DNA of 64,000 nucleotides from Blastocatellia bacterium (lineage in GTDB: Bacteria > Acidobacteriota > Blastocatellia > HR10 > J050): contig JALSQX010000033.1 of assembly GCA_026985075.1 (NCBI GenBank), positions 248,001 through 312,000 on the forward strand, in the 5' to 3' direction. This document shows, piece by piece, positions 17,335 to 28,859 of this stretch. The position numbers and the translations under genes are program-made. How positions within the stretch are numbered: the first letter of the stretch is position 1; every line of letters begins with the position of its first letter. The notes beneath the pieces are model-generated. The model had not been told where the DNA came from. It saw nothing but the letters and a program-made list of their open reading frames with translations, and did no database searches.

Positions 17335-18000
17335 ATGTCCGATCATCACGAGCAATTGATGGAGTATCTCTACCAGGAACTCTCGCCGGAGGAAGCGCGC
17401 CGGTTCGAGGATCACCTCGGGACCTGCGAGATGTGCCAGAAAGATCTGGCCGACTTCCGGCGATTGAGGCAGGCTCTGGCAGCTTGGGATGTCGAGGAAG
17501 TCCCTCACATTTCGTTGACCATCGATGGCTCGCCATCGCGTGGCTGGCTTGCCCTGTGGAGAGCCTTCCCCATCTGGATGCGGTTGGTGACTGCGGCCGC
17601 AGCGGCTATGCTCGTCCTCGCCCTGTTCAACGTCCAGATGAGTTACCACCCGCAGAAGGGATTCCAGTTCAGCGCCAGTCTTTGGCCTCGAGCCGAGCTG
17701 CCGGGCGCCCCGCAGCCGAAACCTCGGCCGGTCGGCCTGACCGAGGAACAGGTGACAGCGCTCATCCGAACAGCCATCACTCAGACCCAACGAGAAACCA
17801 ATGAACAGATGGCCGCCCAGCTCCAGGCGCTCGCGGCGAAACTTCGAAGCGAGAACGAGCGCCTGTTGATCCAGATGGCCAACACTCTTCGCCAGGAGCA
17901 AGAGGAGCGACTGGCCGAGCTGGAAGATCAATTGGGCCAACCATCAACCGTATCGACGCTCGCCGAACTCTTCTGGGAAGAGCCGAACAGCGGATATTAA
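17335..18000 (+). CDS. anti-sigma factor with zinc-finger (ZAS-like) domain
   Basis: About 221 residues. The N-terminal cytoplasmic domain carries HLGTCEMC (H-x3-C-x2-C), the zinc-binding anti-sigma signature. A transmembrane helix (MRLVTAAAAAMLVLALFNV) follows at about residues 84-102, then a periplasmic Pro-rich linker and a coiled coil (LTEEQVTALIRTAITQTQRE onwards). Candidate starts are GTG 17284 (overlapping the sigma stop), ATG 17332 and ATG 17335; GAGGGA lies 7 nt before 17335. It should hold the sigma factor at the membrane until a periplasmic signal arrives. Confidence 0.85.
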   Translation: MSDHHEQLMEYLYQELSPEEARRFEDHLGTCEMCQKDLADFRRLRQALAAWDVEEVPHISLTIDGSPSRGWLALWRAFPIWMRLVTAAAAAMLVLALFNVQMSYHPQKGFQFSASLWPRAELPGAPQPKPRPVGLTEEQVTALIRTAITQTQRETNEQMAAQLQALAAKLRSENERLLIQMANTLRQEQEERLAELEDQLGQPSTVSTLAELFWEEPNSGY

Positions 18001-18016
18001 AGTGGAGGGAAACACC

Positions 18017-18640
18017 ATGATGAGGAGATTCACCACATTGGCCATCATGATCCCACTGGCGGGGATAGTGATCGTTTTGGCCGGGCCTGAGCGGGTCGAA
18101 AGCGCTTTCGCCGCCCCGCCACAACAGAGGGCTCAGCCCGCCAGGCTTCAACGGCAAGCCTGGCGGCAGCAGCGGGGTCGACCGAGCCGCCTCGCCCCCC
18201 GAGCCCAGCGCCACGAGCGGTCGGCCGACGCTTTCCCCGGCCGCCATCAGATAGAACGCCTGCGTATGCTGAGGGCCCTGGGATTGACGCCCGAGCAACG
18301 TCGGCGCGCCCGAGATGTCTATCGCCGCTTCGGGCCCAAGGTGCAGCAACTGCGCGATGAACTGGAAGAACGTCAAGACGCTCTCCATCAGGCCATCTTC
18401 AGCGAGCCCTATCAGGACGACCTCGTCGAGCAGCGGATTCAGGCCGTGTTGGAAAAGCAGGAAGAACTCCTGCGGGCCCAGCTGGAGGTAGAGCTGGCTT
18501 TCAGGGAGATTCTCACCCCCGAGCAACTGGCGAAGTTCCGCGACCTGCAAGCGCAACAGTTGGAGATTCGGCGGCTCCAGCGCGAGATTCGCGAGAAACG
18601 TCGCCGGTTGAACCAACAACTGCAACCCGATCAGCGCTGA
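18017..18640 (+). CDS. periplasmic LTxxQ (Spy/CpxP/ZraP-like) protein
   Basis: 207 residues. Signal peptide at residues 1-32 (TTLAIMIPLAGIVIVLAGPE), an Arg/Gln-rich low-complexity linker, then a helical domain with two LTPEQ motifs (LGLTPEQRRRAR and ILTPEQLAKFR) as in the Spy/CpxP/ZraP/CnrX family. Those proteins bind misfolded proteins or metals and feed back on envelope stress sensors. Placed 16 nt after the anti-sigma gene, it is a likely signal receptor or effector of the ECF system. ATG 18017 has GGAGGGAAACACC before it; a GTG at 18002 is less likely. Confidence 0.82.
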   Translation: MMRRFTTLAIMIPLAGIVIVLAGPERVESAFAAPPQQRAQPARLQRQAWRQQRGRPSRLAPRAQRHERSADAFPGRHQIERLRMLRALGLTPEQRRRARDVYRRFGPKVQQLRDELEERQDALHQAIFSEPYQDDLVEQRIQAVLEKQEELLRAQLEVELAFREILTPEQLAKFRDLQAQQLEIRRLQREIREKRRRLNQQLQPDQR

Positions 18641-18938
18641 CCTCATGGCGGGGAGGGACGTCGCTGGCTCTCCCCGCTATCACCATCCTGCAGAAGGAAG
18701 GGTCTCTCCGCAGCCGGGCACTTGTGGATGCTGCTTCCCCTTCACGGTCACCCTCCCGCCGACGCGTTCAGTGCAGCTACCCGGAGCTAGGAGACACACA
18801 TCCGCGCGAGATCTCGCCTGCCCTCTATGGTCCTACGGCCATGAAAGGGTTGGTCTCTTGGCGCACGACTCCCAGATGCGAATATGGCCTTCGTGCGGGG
18901 CCCCGCCTTCCGGGCGACGCATAGCATCCGTTTTCCCG
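18641..18938 (+). other. intergenic region before uvrA with terminator-like hairpin
   Basis: Nearly 300 bp without a supported gene. A GC-rich hairpin follows the LTxxQ gene at 18648-18677; the rest up to the uvrA promoter shows no recognisable element. Confidence 0.5.
18648..18677 (+). terminator. hairpin downstream of the ECF sigma operon
   Basis: GCGGGGAG (18648-18655) pairs with CTCCCCGC (18670-18677), eight pairs with a 14-nt loop, just after the stop codon. It lacks a U-tract, so intrinsic termination is not certain. Confidence 0.4.
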
Positions 18939-18968
18939 TTTGCATCCGCGACAGCCGACGAATATACT
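18939..18968 (+). promoter_or_regulatory. promoter of uvrA
   Basis: TTGCAT (18939-18944), 18-nt spacer, TATACT (18963-18968). The ATG lies 14 nt beyond the -10 box. No LexA-type palindrome recognised. Confidence 0.5.
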
Positions 18969-18982
18969 AGGAAGTTTGTGTT

Positions 18983-21817
<2,835 letters not shown>

Positions 21818-21825
21818 TTTTCCAC

Positions 21826-21854
21826 TTAACAGCCACGCTCATCTGTGTTAGAGT
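21826..21854 (+). promoter_or_regulatory. promoter of purC operon
   Basis: TTAACA (21826-21831), 17-nt spacer, TAGAGT (21849-21854), about 60 nt leader. Confidence 0.45.
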
Positions 21855-21922
21855 AATGCTCTTTCCGAAACAACCTCAAATCCAACATATCCCCCAGAAC
21901 CTTCTGGCGGGATGAGTGGCGA

Positions 21923-22828
21923 ATGAACGCGATGAGCGTATTGCTGACAACGGACATCACCGAACTCCCCCTGTTGAAACGAGGGAAAGTCCGCGACATC
22001 TATGTCGTCGACGACGACACGCTACTGATCGTGGCGACCGATCGCATCTCGGCTTTCGATTGCATCCTCCCGAACGGGATTCCGGACAAGGGTGTTCTGC
22101 TCACGCAACTGTCGCGGTTCTGGTTCGAGCATTTCCAGGATCGCGTCGCGCACCATATGATCACCGCCGATTTCGATCAGTTGCCCGAGTCTCTCCGAGC
22201 GAGCCACCCGGAACTTCGTGGACGCGCGATGTTGGTTCGCCGAGCGGAGGTCATTCCTTTCGAGTGCGTCGTCCGCGGCTATCTGGCGGGATCAGGATGG
22301 AAGGAATATCAGAAGACGGGCTGCATTAGTGGGCTTCGACTCCCCGCCGGGATGGTGGAATCAGCCCGGCTCTCCGAACCCATTTTCACTCCCGCGACCA
22401 AAGCCGAATCGGGTCATGACGTGAATGTGTCGGAAGCCTACATGGCCGATCGAATCGGCACCGAGCTGGTCCGAGAACTCAAGGAGATGAGCCTCCGGCT
22501 GTACCAGGCCGCCGCCGAGTATGTGTACCAGCGGGGACTCATCTTGTGTGATACGAAATTCGAGTTTGGCCTCCAGGATGGCCGCGTCCTCTGGATCGAT
22601 GAAGCGCTGACGCCGGACTCCTCCCGGTTTTGGGATCGGGCCTCCTATCGCCCGGGCCGACCGCAGGATTCCTTCGACAAACAGTTCGTGCGAGATTATC
22701 TGGAATCGCTCGACTGGGATAAGACGCCGCCCGCCCCCGCTCTCCCCGATCACATTGTGCGAGCAACGGCCGAGCGCTACCGAGAAGCCTATCGGCGTAT
22801 CACCGGGAGGCCATATGACGGCGCTTGA
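21923..22828 (+). CDS. purC: phosphoribosylaminoimidazole-succinocarboxamide synthase
   Basis: SAICAR synthase of purine synthesis: joins CAIR and aspartate using ATP. 301 residues, the long (yeast ADE1-like) form. Landmarks: LLKRGKVRDIYVVDD, VATDRISAFDCILPNGIPDKG, FECVVRGYLAGSGWKEY, SEPIFTPATKAESGHD and LCDTKFEFG, then WIDEALTPDSSRFW. ATG 21923 is used; the internal ATG 21932 (MSVLLTTDI) fits the family N-terminus equally well. Its last 14 nt overlap the cvpA-like gene, which suggests coupling. CvpA is linked to pur genes in other bacteria too. Confidence 0.95.
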   Translation: MNAMSVLLTTDITELPLLKRGKVRDIYVVDDDTLLIVATDRISAFDCILPNGIPDKGVLLTQLSRFWFEHFQDRVAHHMITADFDQLPESLRASHPELRGRAMLVRRAEVIPFECVVRGYLAGSGWKEYQKTGCISGLRLPAGMVESARLSEPIFTPATKAESGHDVNVSEAYMADRIGTELVRELKEMSLRLYQAAAEYVYQRGLILCDTKFEFGLQDGRVLWIDEALTPDSSRFWDRASYRPGRPQDSFDKQFVRDYLESLDWDKTPPAPALPDHIVRATAERYREAYRRITGRPYDGA

Positions 22829-23384
22829 TTACGTGGTCATCGGAGTCACCGGCCTCTCCACGCTCTATGGTCTCGCGCGGGGACTGGTGCGCAGCGTCGT
22901 CGCCCTCCTGGTCGCCGTCGCCGGCCTGTTCCTGGCCGCCAGCGGATATCCTCAGGTTGTCCCTCTCATCCGGCCCTGGGTGACGAGCGTGGCGATGGCC
23001 CGACTGATAGCTTTCCTGCTCATCTTCGTCGCCGTCATCGTCGCCGGCATGATGCTGGGCCGGGCGCTTCGTCGTGCCCTGGAGCGGGCTGATTTGAGCT
23101 GGATCGATCACCTGGCCGGTGGGGCGTTTGGCTTCCTCCGCGGGTGGCTCATCTGCTCGGTACTTTATCTGGGACTGACCGCGTTCCCGACTTCATCGCC
23201 CGTTGTGGATCGAGCCCGGTTGGCTCCCTATCTGGTCAAAGGAGCTGATCTGTTGACCCACGCTCTGTCCAGTGAACTGAGAGATCGGTTTCTGGACGGA
23301 TATGACCGGCTCCACGCGCTTTGGGAGCATCAATCCGCAGGGGTGGAACATGATCAAGGCAAAGATGGAAGCTCTCATCGATGA
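22815..23384 (+). CDS. CvpA family membrane protein
   Basis: 189 residues with four hydrophobic segments: about 6-20, 28-46, 62-84 (LIAFLLIFVAVIVAGMMLG) and 101-125. The layout and the DYVVIGVTGLSTLYGLARGLVRS start match the CvpA/colicin V production family, whose role in the inner membrane is linked to purine operons and envelope homeostasis. ATG 22815 lies inside the 3' end of purC (14-nt overlap). The tail after residue 165 is polar and overlaps the small Fis-like gene by 35 nt. Confidence 0.85.
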   Translation: MTALDYVVIGVTGLSTLYGLARGLVRSVVALLVAVAGLFLAASGYPQVVPLIRPWVTSVAMARLIAFLLIFVAVIVAGMMLGRALRRALERADLSWIDHLAGGAFGFLRGWLICSVLYLGLTAFPTSSPVVDRARLAPYLVKGADLLTHALSSELRDRFLDGYDRLHALWEHQSAGVEHDQGKDGSSHR

Positions 23385-23571
23385 AATGATCGACGGCGGC
23401 ATCCGCCTGGAAGATGCGCTGGCCGAATTCGAGAAGTGTTTCATCCTCAAAGCCCTGGAACGGCACCAAGGTCACCTCTCCAATACGGCGAAGTTTTTGG
23501 GCATTCATCGCAACACGCTGAGCAGCCGGTTAAAAACCTACAAGAAGGTACGGACGAGCCGCCGCTCCTGA
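23350..23571 (+). CDS. small Fis-type helix-turn-helix DNA-binding protein
   Basis: 73 residues. The C-terminal half is a Fis/NtrC-type helix-turn-helix: KALERHQGHLSNTAKFLGIH, then RNTLSSRLKTYKK. The N-terminal half is a short helix like the Fis dimerisation region. This solitary domain may be a nucleoid protein or local regulator. ATG 23350 lies within cvpA with GGGGTGGAAC upstream, so it is translationally coupled to it. It converges on the radical SAM gene. Confidence 0.82.
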   Translation: MIKAKMEALIDEMIDGGIRLEDALAEFEKCFILKALERHQGHLSNTAKFLGIHRNTLSSRLKTYKKVRTSRRS

Positions 23572-23603
23572 TCAATGCCCGGCCTCCGCCCTATGAGGTC
23601 GAT

Positions 23604-24656
23604 TCACTTGACGAGCATCTCGGTTTCCCGTTCCGAGGACGACCCGACCGTGGCCAGGGGTGAGGGCATCGGGGTGATCGGTCTCCCCGTCTGGGGCGCG
23701 CGCCAGTTATCGAACAGAGCGACTTGTTGAACGCAGGAAATGGTACAGAAGGGAGCACACGACTTCGGCGTGGAGAACTCCCGCCTCAGGTGATCGATGG
23801 TGTATTCTTCCAGAGGGATAGCGGGATAGCCGCGCATCTGAGAGCAGTAATGCACCAGACCATCCTCGCAGATATAGAGATACCGGGCACCAGCCCGACA
23901 GCGCCAATGATTGGGACGCCCCTCGATGATGTTCTTCTGAAACCGATCGAATCGCGCATAGGTTCGCCGACCCAATGATTTGATCTGCCGATAGATATCC
24001 CGCTCGCGATCGCCGAGGGGACGCAGTTGTCCAGTCTCGTCGTGGATGATGCCCAACGTGTTACTGAAACCAAGTTCGACCGCCCGACGGGCGACGATCA
24101 GCGCATCCTCGGGATGACGGACGCCCGAGCCGAGAACCGAGTTGATGTTCACGCCGAATTCAGCATGCTCGGCTAAGAGCTGGAGTTTCTTATCCAGCAC
24201 CTTCAGACTCTTCATCGACACATCGTCGGGTTGAACGTTGTCGATGCTGATTTGGAGATGATCCAAGCCCGCCCGGTTCAACCGCTCGATGCGCTCCACG
24301 GTCAACAGATAGCCATTGGTGATGAGCCCGGCAATAGCGCCGTTGCGGCGAATGTGGCGAATGATCTCATCCAGCTCAGGGTGAAGCAGCGGCTCGCCGC
24401 CGCTGATGGTGATGATCGTCGTGCCCAGCTCAGCCAGGCGATCGATCCGACGAAACATCACGTCGGTGGGGACGGGCTTTGAGACCTTATCGTACTCATT
24501 GCAGTAAGCACAGGAGAGATTGCAACGACGAATGGGAATGATATGAGCCAAGACCGGATGCTCGGTAGAGAGCAACGCTCGAGCGATCATTCGCAACTCC
24601 CGAATCCGCCGATGAATGAAAGCAGCTCTCCGCCGAACCTGTTTCTTCCACCTCAT
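23604..24656 (-). CDS. radical SAM protein with SPASM-like C-terminal cysteines
   Basis: 350 residues. The cluster motif CNLSCAYC (Cys45, 49, 52) binds the catalytic [4Fe-4S], with the [11 protein letters not shown] loop binding SAM. The C-terminal part has further Cys ([26 protein letters not shown]), consistent with auxiliary clusters of SPASM or twitch type. Such proteins modify peptides, cofactors or sugars; substrate unknown and no precursor peptide gene was seen next to it. Start uncertain: ATG 24656 adds a basic amphipathic helix, while ATG 24590 has a better GGGAGTTGCGA ribosome site. Confidence 0.85.
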   Translation of the reverse strand: MRWKKQVRRRAAFIHRRIRELRMIARALLSTEHPVLAHIIPIRRCNLSCAYCNEYDKVSKPVPTDVMFRRIDRLAELGTTIITISGGEPLLHPELDEIIRHIRRNGAIAGLITNGYLLTVERIERLNRAGLDHLQISIDNVQPDDVSMKSLKVLDKKLQLLAEHAEFGVNINSVLGSGVRHPEDALIVARRAVELGFSNTLGIIHDETGQLRPLGDRERDIYRQIKSLGRRTYARFDRFQKNIIEGRPNHWRCRAGARYLYICEDGLVHYCSQMRGYPAIPLEEYTIDHLRREFSTPKSCAPFCTISCVQQVALFDNWRAPQTGRPITPMPSPLATVGSSSERETEMLVK

Positions 24657-25123
24657 TGTCGATACACCCTCAGATGGCCTTCGATGATTTCATCCACCCC
24701 AGAAAAGCGAGCATTAATTTAACGAGAATCCATACTCATTTGTCAAGGTTAGATTGAATCATCGCCTTCGCTGATCAGATGATAGCCCGTCACCCTATGG
24801 CCCGGAGCGCGAGATCGAGTCCTCTCGCTCATGCCCTTTCCTGGCTCACTGTCACAGAGGTCGTTCAGCTCGCCGGTGAGCTCTGGAGAGTCGAGTCGGG
24901 AATCCAGCCGTCATGTCTGGCTGGAAGGATGACACAACCGCCCCGAGTGACGAGGACGACCTCGGAGGAGGATCGCAGGGGCGGTTGGAGCCCTCGGGAG
25001 AGAGGCGAGTAGGACACCACATGGAGCGCGTCCCGCAAGTACGCAGAGGGCCACCTCTGACGTCTCGCCGATCAGGTGACCGGGTGGCCGACTGGCGATC
25101 AATGACCGTGATCCAGTTATCCC
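24657..25123 (+). other. intergenic region upstream of radical SAM gene and greA
   Basis: Apart from the radical SAM promoter near its left end I see no gene, RNA or repeat in this stretch of roughly 470 bp. Its short open frames lack family similarity and ribosome sites. Confidence 0.5.
24716..24746 (-). promoter_or_regulatory. promoter of the radical SAM gene
   Basis: A consensus TTGACA (minus strand, 24746-24741) with a weaker TAAATT (24721-24716) after 19 nt, or TTAAAT after 18 nt. Leader about 55 nt. Confidence 0.45.
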
Positions 25124-25151
25124 TTGCAAAATTTAATCCATGGATTATACT
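25124..25151 (+). promoter_or_regulatory. promoter of greA
   Basis: TTGCAA (25124-25129), 16-nt spacer, TATACT (25146-25151), leader of about 34 nt. Confidence 0.55.
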
Positions 25152-25191
25152 AACTCAAAAGCGAACAAAACCGATGGGAAGGAGTGAACCG

Positions 25192-25668
25192 TTGGCCAAT
25201 AAGATAAGAAAACGTCTGGAGGAGGAACTGAACGCCTTAATGGAAGAGCTGAATGTTGAACTCCCTCGGGCGCTGCAAACCGCGATGGCCCATGGTGATT
25301 TGAGGGAGAACGCGGATTACCAGGCGGCACGCGAGCGCCAAGAATTCGTTCGCGCCCGCATCGCCCAAATCAAGAAGCAACTGGCCGACCTGTCCATGGT
25401 GAATTTGGATCGGCTCCCCCGAGATCGGGTCGCCTATGGATCGACCGTCAAGCTCGTCGACCTGGACACGGGGGAAACGTTCACTTACCGGTTGGCCATC
25501 GGCGACGAGGTGGACCCTCAGAACGGAGTTATTTCGGTCTCATCCCCGGTCGGTTCCAGTCTCCTGGGCAAAGAAGAGGGAGACACCGTGGTGGTGCGCA
25601 CGCCGACCAAGATCCGGCGATTAGAGATCGTCCAACTGCGCACCATTCATGACGACCTGGAAGAATAA
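25192..25668 (+). CDS. greA: transcription elongation factor GreA
   Basis: Rescues backtracked RNA polymerase by stimulating transcript cleavage. TTG 25192 gives 158 residues, exactly the usual GreA length, and has AAGGAG 7 nt upstream; the in-frame ATG 25174 sits on top of that ribosome site. The N-terminal coiled coil contains MAHGDLRENADYQAARERQ, with the acidic tip DLRENADY that reaches the polymerase active site. The C-terminal FKBP-like domain follows (AYGSTVKLVDLDTGE, then ISVSSPVGSSLLGKEEGDTV). Possibly followed in one transcript by the phosphatidyltransferase 54 nt later. Confidence 0.95.
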   Translation: MANKIRKRLEEELNALMEELNVELPRALQTAMAHGDLRENADYQAARERQEFVRARIAQIKKQLADLSMVNLDRLPRDRVAYGSTVKLVDLDTGETFTYRLAIGDEVDPQNGVISVSSPVGSSLLGKEEGDTVVVRTPTKIRRLEIVQLRTIHDDLEE

Positions 25669-25722
25669 TCGGAGCGGCTGTCGATGCGGCGGTGAGGATC
25701 GTCGCTCCGTCCAACGCGATCG

Positions 25723-26442
25723 ATGATCAGCGACTTCATTGGCAGACATGGCAGGTGGGCCCGAGACGCCATTGCGCTTCGGCTGGCCCGACTCGATCTC
25801 CATCCCAACTTTTTGACGCTGTTCGGGCTCCTGGTGAACCTGGGCGCCGCCATTCTGGTCAGTTGGGGATATTTCTTCTATGCCGGTTTCGTCCTGTTTT
25901 TTGCTGGAGCATTCGACATCCTGGACGGCGCCGTGGCCCGGATGACCCGCCGGGTGACCAAGTTCGGCGCGTTCTTTGATTCGGTCGTTGATCGATATTC
26001 GGATCTGGTGGTTCTCATCGGCATCATGATTTACTATGCCCGGGAGACCCCCGCCCATAGCACCCTCTATGTGGCATTAGCCGGCATCGCACTGACCGGC
26101 TCTGTCTTGGTGAGCTATACCCGAGCCCGAGCCGAGTCGTTGATCGCTGAGTGCAAGGTTGGATTTCTCGAACGACCCGAGCGCTTGGTCCTCCTCTTGA
26201 TTGGATGTTTCACCGAGGTGCCCTGGATTCAAGACAACTATTTCCTCCACAAGATGCCCGCCGTCTTGTGGATCCTCGCCATCCTGTCTCACTGGACCGT
26301 CGCCCATCGCATGTACTACACCTGGAAGCAACTCCAACCGGTTGATGCCGCTTCGGAGCTTCCCCTTCCAGGGTCTGAGGTGGCTCAAGACGGACCGTCT
26401 CGAGATTGGGTCTATCTCTCGGAACCCCGACAAGAGCCGTGA
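25723..26442 (+). CDS. CDP-alcohol phosphatidyltransferase family membrane protein
   Basis: 239 residues with about six membrane helices. The family motif D-x2-DG-x2-AR-x8-G-x3-D-x3-D is complete: DILDGAVARMTRRVTKFG, then AFFDSVVDR. The enzymes move a phosphatidyl group from CDP-diacylglycerol to an alcohol such as glycerol-3-phosphate or inositol phosphate. The FLERPERLVLL segment is typical of the PgsA/PIP-synthase-like branch, but the acceptor cannot be assigned. The C-terminal 40 residues are polar. Start ATG 25723 has no clear ribosome site. CdsA, which makes the CDP-diacylglycerol donor, is at 32028. Confidence 0.88.
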   Translation: MISDFIGRHGRWARDAIALRLARLDLHPNFLTLFGLLVNLGAAILVSWGYFFYAGFVLFFAGAFDILDGAVARMTRRVTKFGAFFDSVVDRYSDLVVLIGIMIYYARETPAHSTLYVALAGIALTGSVLVSYTRARAESLIAECKVGFLERPERLVLLLIGCFTEVPWIQDNYFLHKMPAVLWILAILSHWTVAHRMYYTWKQLQPVDAASELPLPGSEVAQDGPSRDWVYLSEPRQEP

Positions 26443-26499
26443 GAAGCCCGAGCGCTCGGCGCCGAATAAAAAAATGAAGGAGGTTCGTGGAGGGTATCT

Positions 26500-27291
26500 A
26501 TGATCTGTCCGAGCTGTGGGACTGAGATGGCGGCGACGTCGACATTCTGTCGGTGCGGCGCTCGTCGCGTCGGCCCCCCACCCACTGAGCCGGTTGATGG
26601 CATTCCCCGGTTGGGATATGGCATCACCGCCCTCACCCTGACGGGTCTGGTGCTCGTTGTGCAATTGGCCATCACCATCAGAAACATCGTCATTGGTGAT
26701 CTCCGGTGGCCCTGGCAATTGCTGATCACGACGGCTTCTCTTGCTCTGGTCACGCTCCCGGCCCTCCTGGTGGCCGTGGCGCTGGCCTGGCGCGGTTGGC
26801 GCCTCGCTGTAGACCGACCGCACGCCTATGGGGGGCGGGCCCTGGCCCGGCGTTCCCTGGCACTCGCTCTCGCCTTATGTGTAGTGAACCTGACGGCCAT
26901 CGCCGGTCGCATACCGGACTGGTTAGAGAACGCTCGCATCAAACGACAAGCGCGGACCCGGGTCCTCATGTATAAGGTGAACGACATGATCGCCAGGTAC
27001 CGCGAGCAATATGGGGCATACCCCGAACGCCTCATCGATCTTCAGGAACTCGATCCCTCCATCGGGCCCATCCTCGATACGTGGCACCACCCATTAGTAT
27101 ACACCCCAATGTCCGCCGAAATTGCCTCCCGCGGGTTGCCGGTGCCTTTCCAGAAGTATGAGCTGGTCTCACGAGGCCCCGATGGTATATTGGGAACGGA
27201 AGATGACATTGTCATGCGGGACGGTCTGATCATTGGGCCGACGCCCCTTGAGGAATTAGACGTCGATGCCGGTGAGCAGATTCCCCGATGA
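26500..27291 (+). CDS. zinc-ribbon membrane protein with pseudopilin (GspG)-like extracytoplasmic domain
   Basis: 263 residues in an unusual order. A short zinc ribbon (CPSCG at 3-7, then CRCG at 17-20, one residue shorter than the common CxxC form) is followed by three hydrophobic helices (about 38-60, 69-92, 113-136). The C-terminal domain resembles type II secretion pseudopilins: YREQYGAYPERLIDL, LDTWHHPLVYTP, and SRGPDGILGTEDDI, the last resembling the GspG calcium loop. It lacks the prepilin cleavage motif and N-terminal helix, so it is not a true pseudopilin. GGAGGGTATCT precedes ATG 26500. Function unknown. Confidence 0.8.
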   Translation: MICPSCGTEMAATSTFCRCGARRVGPPPTEPVDGIPRLGYGITALTLTGLVLVVQLAITIRNIVIGDLRWPWQLLITTASLALVTLPALLVAVALAWRGWRLAVDRPHAYGGRALARRSLALALALCVVNLTAIAGRIPDWLENARIKRQARTRVLMYKVNDMIARYREQYGAYPERLIDLQELDPSIGPILDTWHHPLVYTPMSAEIASRGLPVPFQKYELVSRGPDGILGTEDDIVMRDGLIIGPTPLEELDVDAGEQIPR

Positions 27292-27350
27292 GGCGCGAGC
27301 GGGCGTCATGAGGTATACTTTATTGTCGATGAGCAAAGGGTGGTGATGGT

Positions 27351-28859
27351 ATGTTCAGTAAGATCCTGATCGCCAATCGCGGCGAGATTGCCGTGCGCAT
27401 CATTCGCGCCTGCCGGGAGATGGGCATCTCGCCGGTGGCCATCTTCTCTCAGGCCGATGAGCACGCGCTCCATGTCAGGCTGGCTGACGAGGCCTATTGT
27501 GTCGGCCCCCCACCAGCAAGAGAGAGTTATCTCCGAATCGAGACGATCATCGATGTGGCCCGTCAGGCCGGCGTCCAAGCCGTTCACCCCGGATATGGGT
27601 TCCTGGCCGAGAATCCAGATTTCGCCCGCGCTGTCCAAGAGGCGGGACTCGTGTTCATCGGTCCGAGTTGGAAGGCGATGGCCGCCCTCGGGAATAAAAC
27701 GCACGCTCGTCACATCGCCCGTCGCGTGGGAGCTCCCGTCGTCCCCGGATCGCCCGGGCCGATCAGTGACCCTCAGGAGCTTCACCGCCAGGCCCGAGCG
27801 GTGGGATATCCTCTGCTGTTGAAAGCCGCCGCGGGAGGTGGCGGCAAGGGCATGCGCCTCGTCTCATCGCCTGATGAGCTGGATGCGGCGTTCCGGATGG
27901 CGCGCTCGGAGGCGATGGCCGCTTTCGGTCAAGAGGCCGTCTATATCGAGAAGGTGATCGAACGACCGCGCCATATCGAGATCCAGATTCTCGGCGACCA
28001 CTATGGAAACGTCATCCACCTCGGCGAGCGCGAATGTTCCATTCAGCGCCGCCATCAGAAGGTCATCGAAGAGTGCCCCTCTCCGTTGAACGACCCGACT
28101 CTCCGGCAACGCATGGGTGAGGTGGCCTGTCGGATCGCCCGCGAAGCCGGATACTGGAATGCGGGGACGGTTGAATTTCTCGTCGATGAGCAGAAGCATT
28201 TCTATTTCCTCGAGATCAACACGCGACTGCAGGTCGAACATCCGGTGACCGAGTGGGTGACCGGTGTGGACCTGGTGCGGGAACAGATTCGCATCGCGGC
28301 TGGCCAGCCGCTCTCTTTTCGACAAGAGGAGATTCAGTGGCGCGGGGCGGCCATTGAATGTCGCATCTACGCCGAGGACCCGGACGAGGATTTCATGCCC
28401 AGCCCGGGTCGCATCGTGCGCTATCGCCCGCCCATGGGCCCGGGCGTTCGCGTCGATTCCGGCGTGTACGCCGGTTGGGAGGTGCCGCTCGACTACGATC
28501 CGCTGCTCAGCAAGCTCATCGTTTGGGGATGGACGCGAACCGAGGCTATCGAGCGTCTGCGGCGCGCCCTCGATGAATATGTCCTTGATGGCATCCGGAC
28601 GACCATCCCCTTCTACCGGGAGATCGTGTGCGATGGAGAGTTCCTCGCCGGCAACCTGGATACCGGTTATGTGGATCGCTTCTTCCGCCGTCGTTCTTTG
28701 GAAGAGTCTGATAGAGCGCTTCGCGATGCTGCTCTCATCGCGGCCGCCCTTCACGCGCGACAATCTGCAGCCAGCGATCAGACGGTCGATCACGCCCGAT
28801 CGACCGAAAGTCTCTGGAAGACACAAGGGCGCTGGGCGTTGCTCAACTCGCGACTATGA
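27351..28859 (+). CDS. biotin carboxylase subunit of acetyl-/acyl-CoA carboxylase
   Basis: ATP-dependent carboxylation of biotin on its carrier protein. 502 residues: N-terminal FSKILIANRGEIAVRIIRA, ATP-grasp core (AAAGGGGKGMR glycine loop, YIEKVIERPRHIEIQILGD), the catalytic FLEINTRLQVEHPVTE segment, and a C-terminal carboxylase domain (ECRIYAEDPDEDFMPSPG). The C-terminal 45 residues are variable. The last bases overlap the carrier gene as ATGA. The carboxyltransferase subunit is not nearby, so acetyl- versus propionyl-CoA specificity cannot be settled; an accC-like enzyme or an acyl-CoA carboxylase alpha subunit both fit. TATACT (27314-27319) may be the -10 box. Confidence 0.93.
   Translation: MFSKILIANRGEIAVRIIRACREMGISPVAIFSQADEHALHVRLADEAYCVGPPPARESYLRIETIIDVARQAGVQAVHPGYGFLAENPDFARAVQEAGLVFIGPSWKAMAALGNKTHARHIARRVGAPVVPGSPGPISDPQELHRQARAVGYPLLLKAAAGGGGKGMRLVSSPDELDAAFRMARSEAMAAFGQEAVYIEKVIERPRHIEIQILGDHYGNVIHLGERECSIQRRHQKVIEECPSPLNDPTLRQRMGEVACRIAREAGYWNAGTVEFLVDEQKHFYFLEINTRLQVEHPVTEWVTGVDLVREQIRIAAGQPLSFRQEEIQWRGAAIECRIYAEDPDEDFMPSPGRIVRYRPPMGPGVRVDSGVYAGWEVPLDYDPLLSKLIVWGWTRTEAIERLRRALDEYVLDGIRTTIPFYREIVCDGEFLAGNLDTGYVDRFFRRRSLEESDRALRDAALIAAALHARQSAASDQTVDHARSTESLWKTQGRWALLNSRL

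Noticed and set aside
24779-25012. Small open frame upstream of greA
   Set aside because: No ribosome site, atypical composition and no recognisable family; it lies within a spacer.
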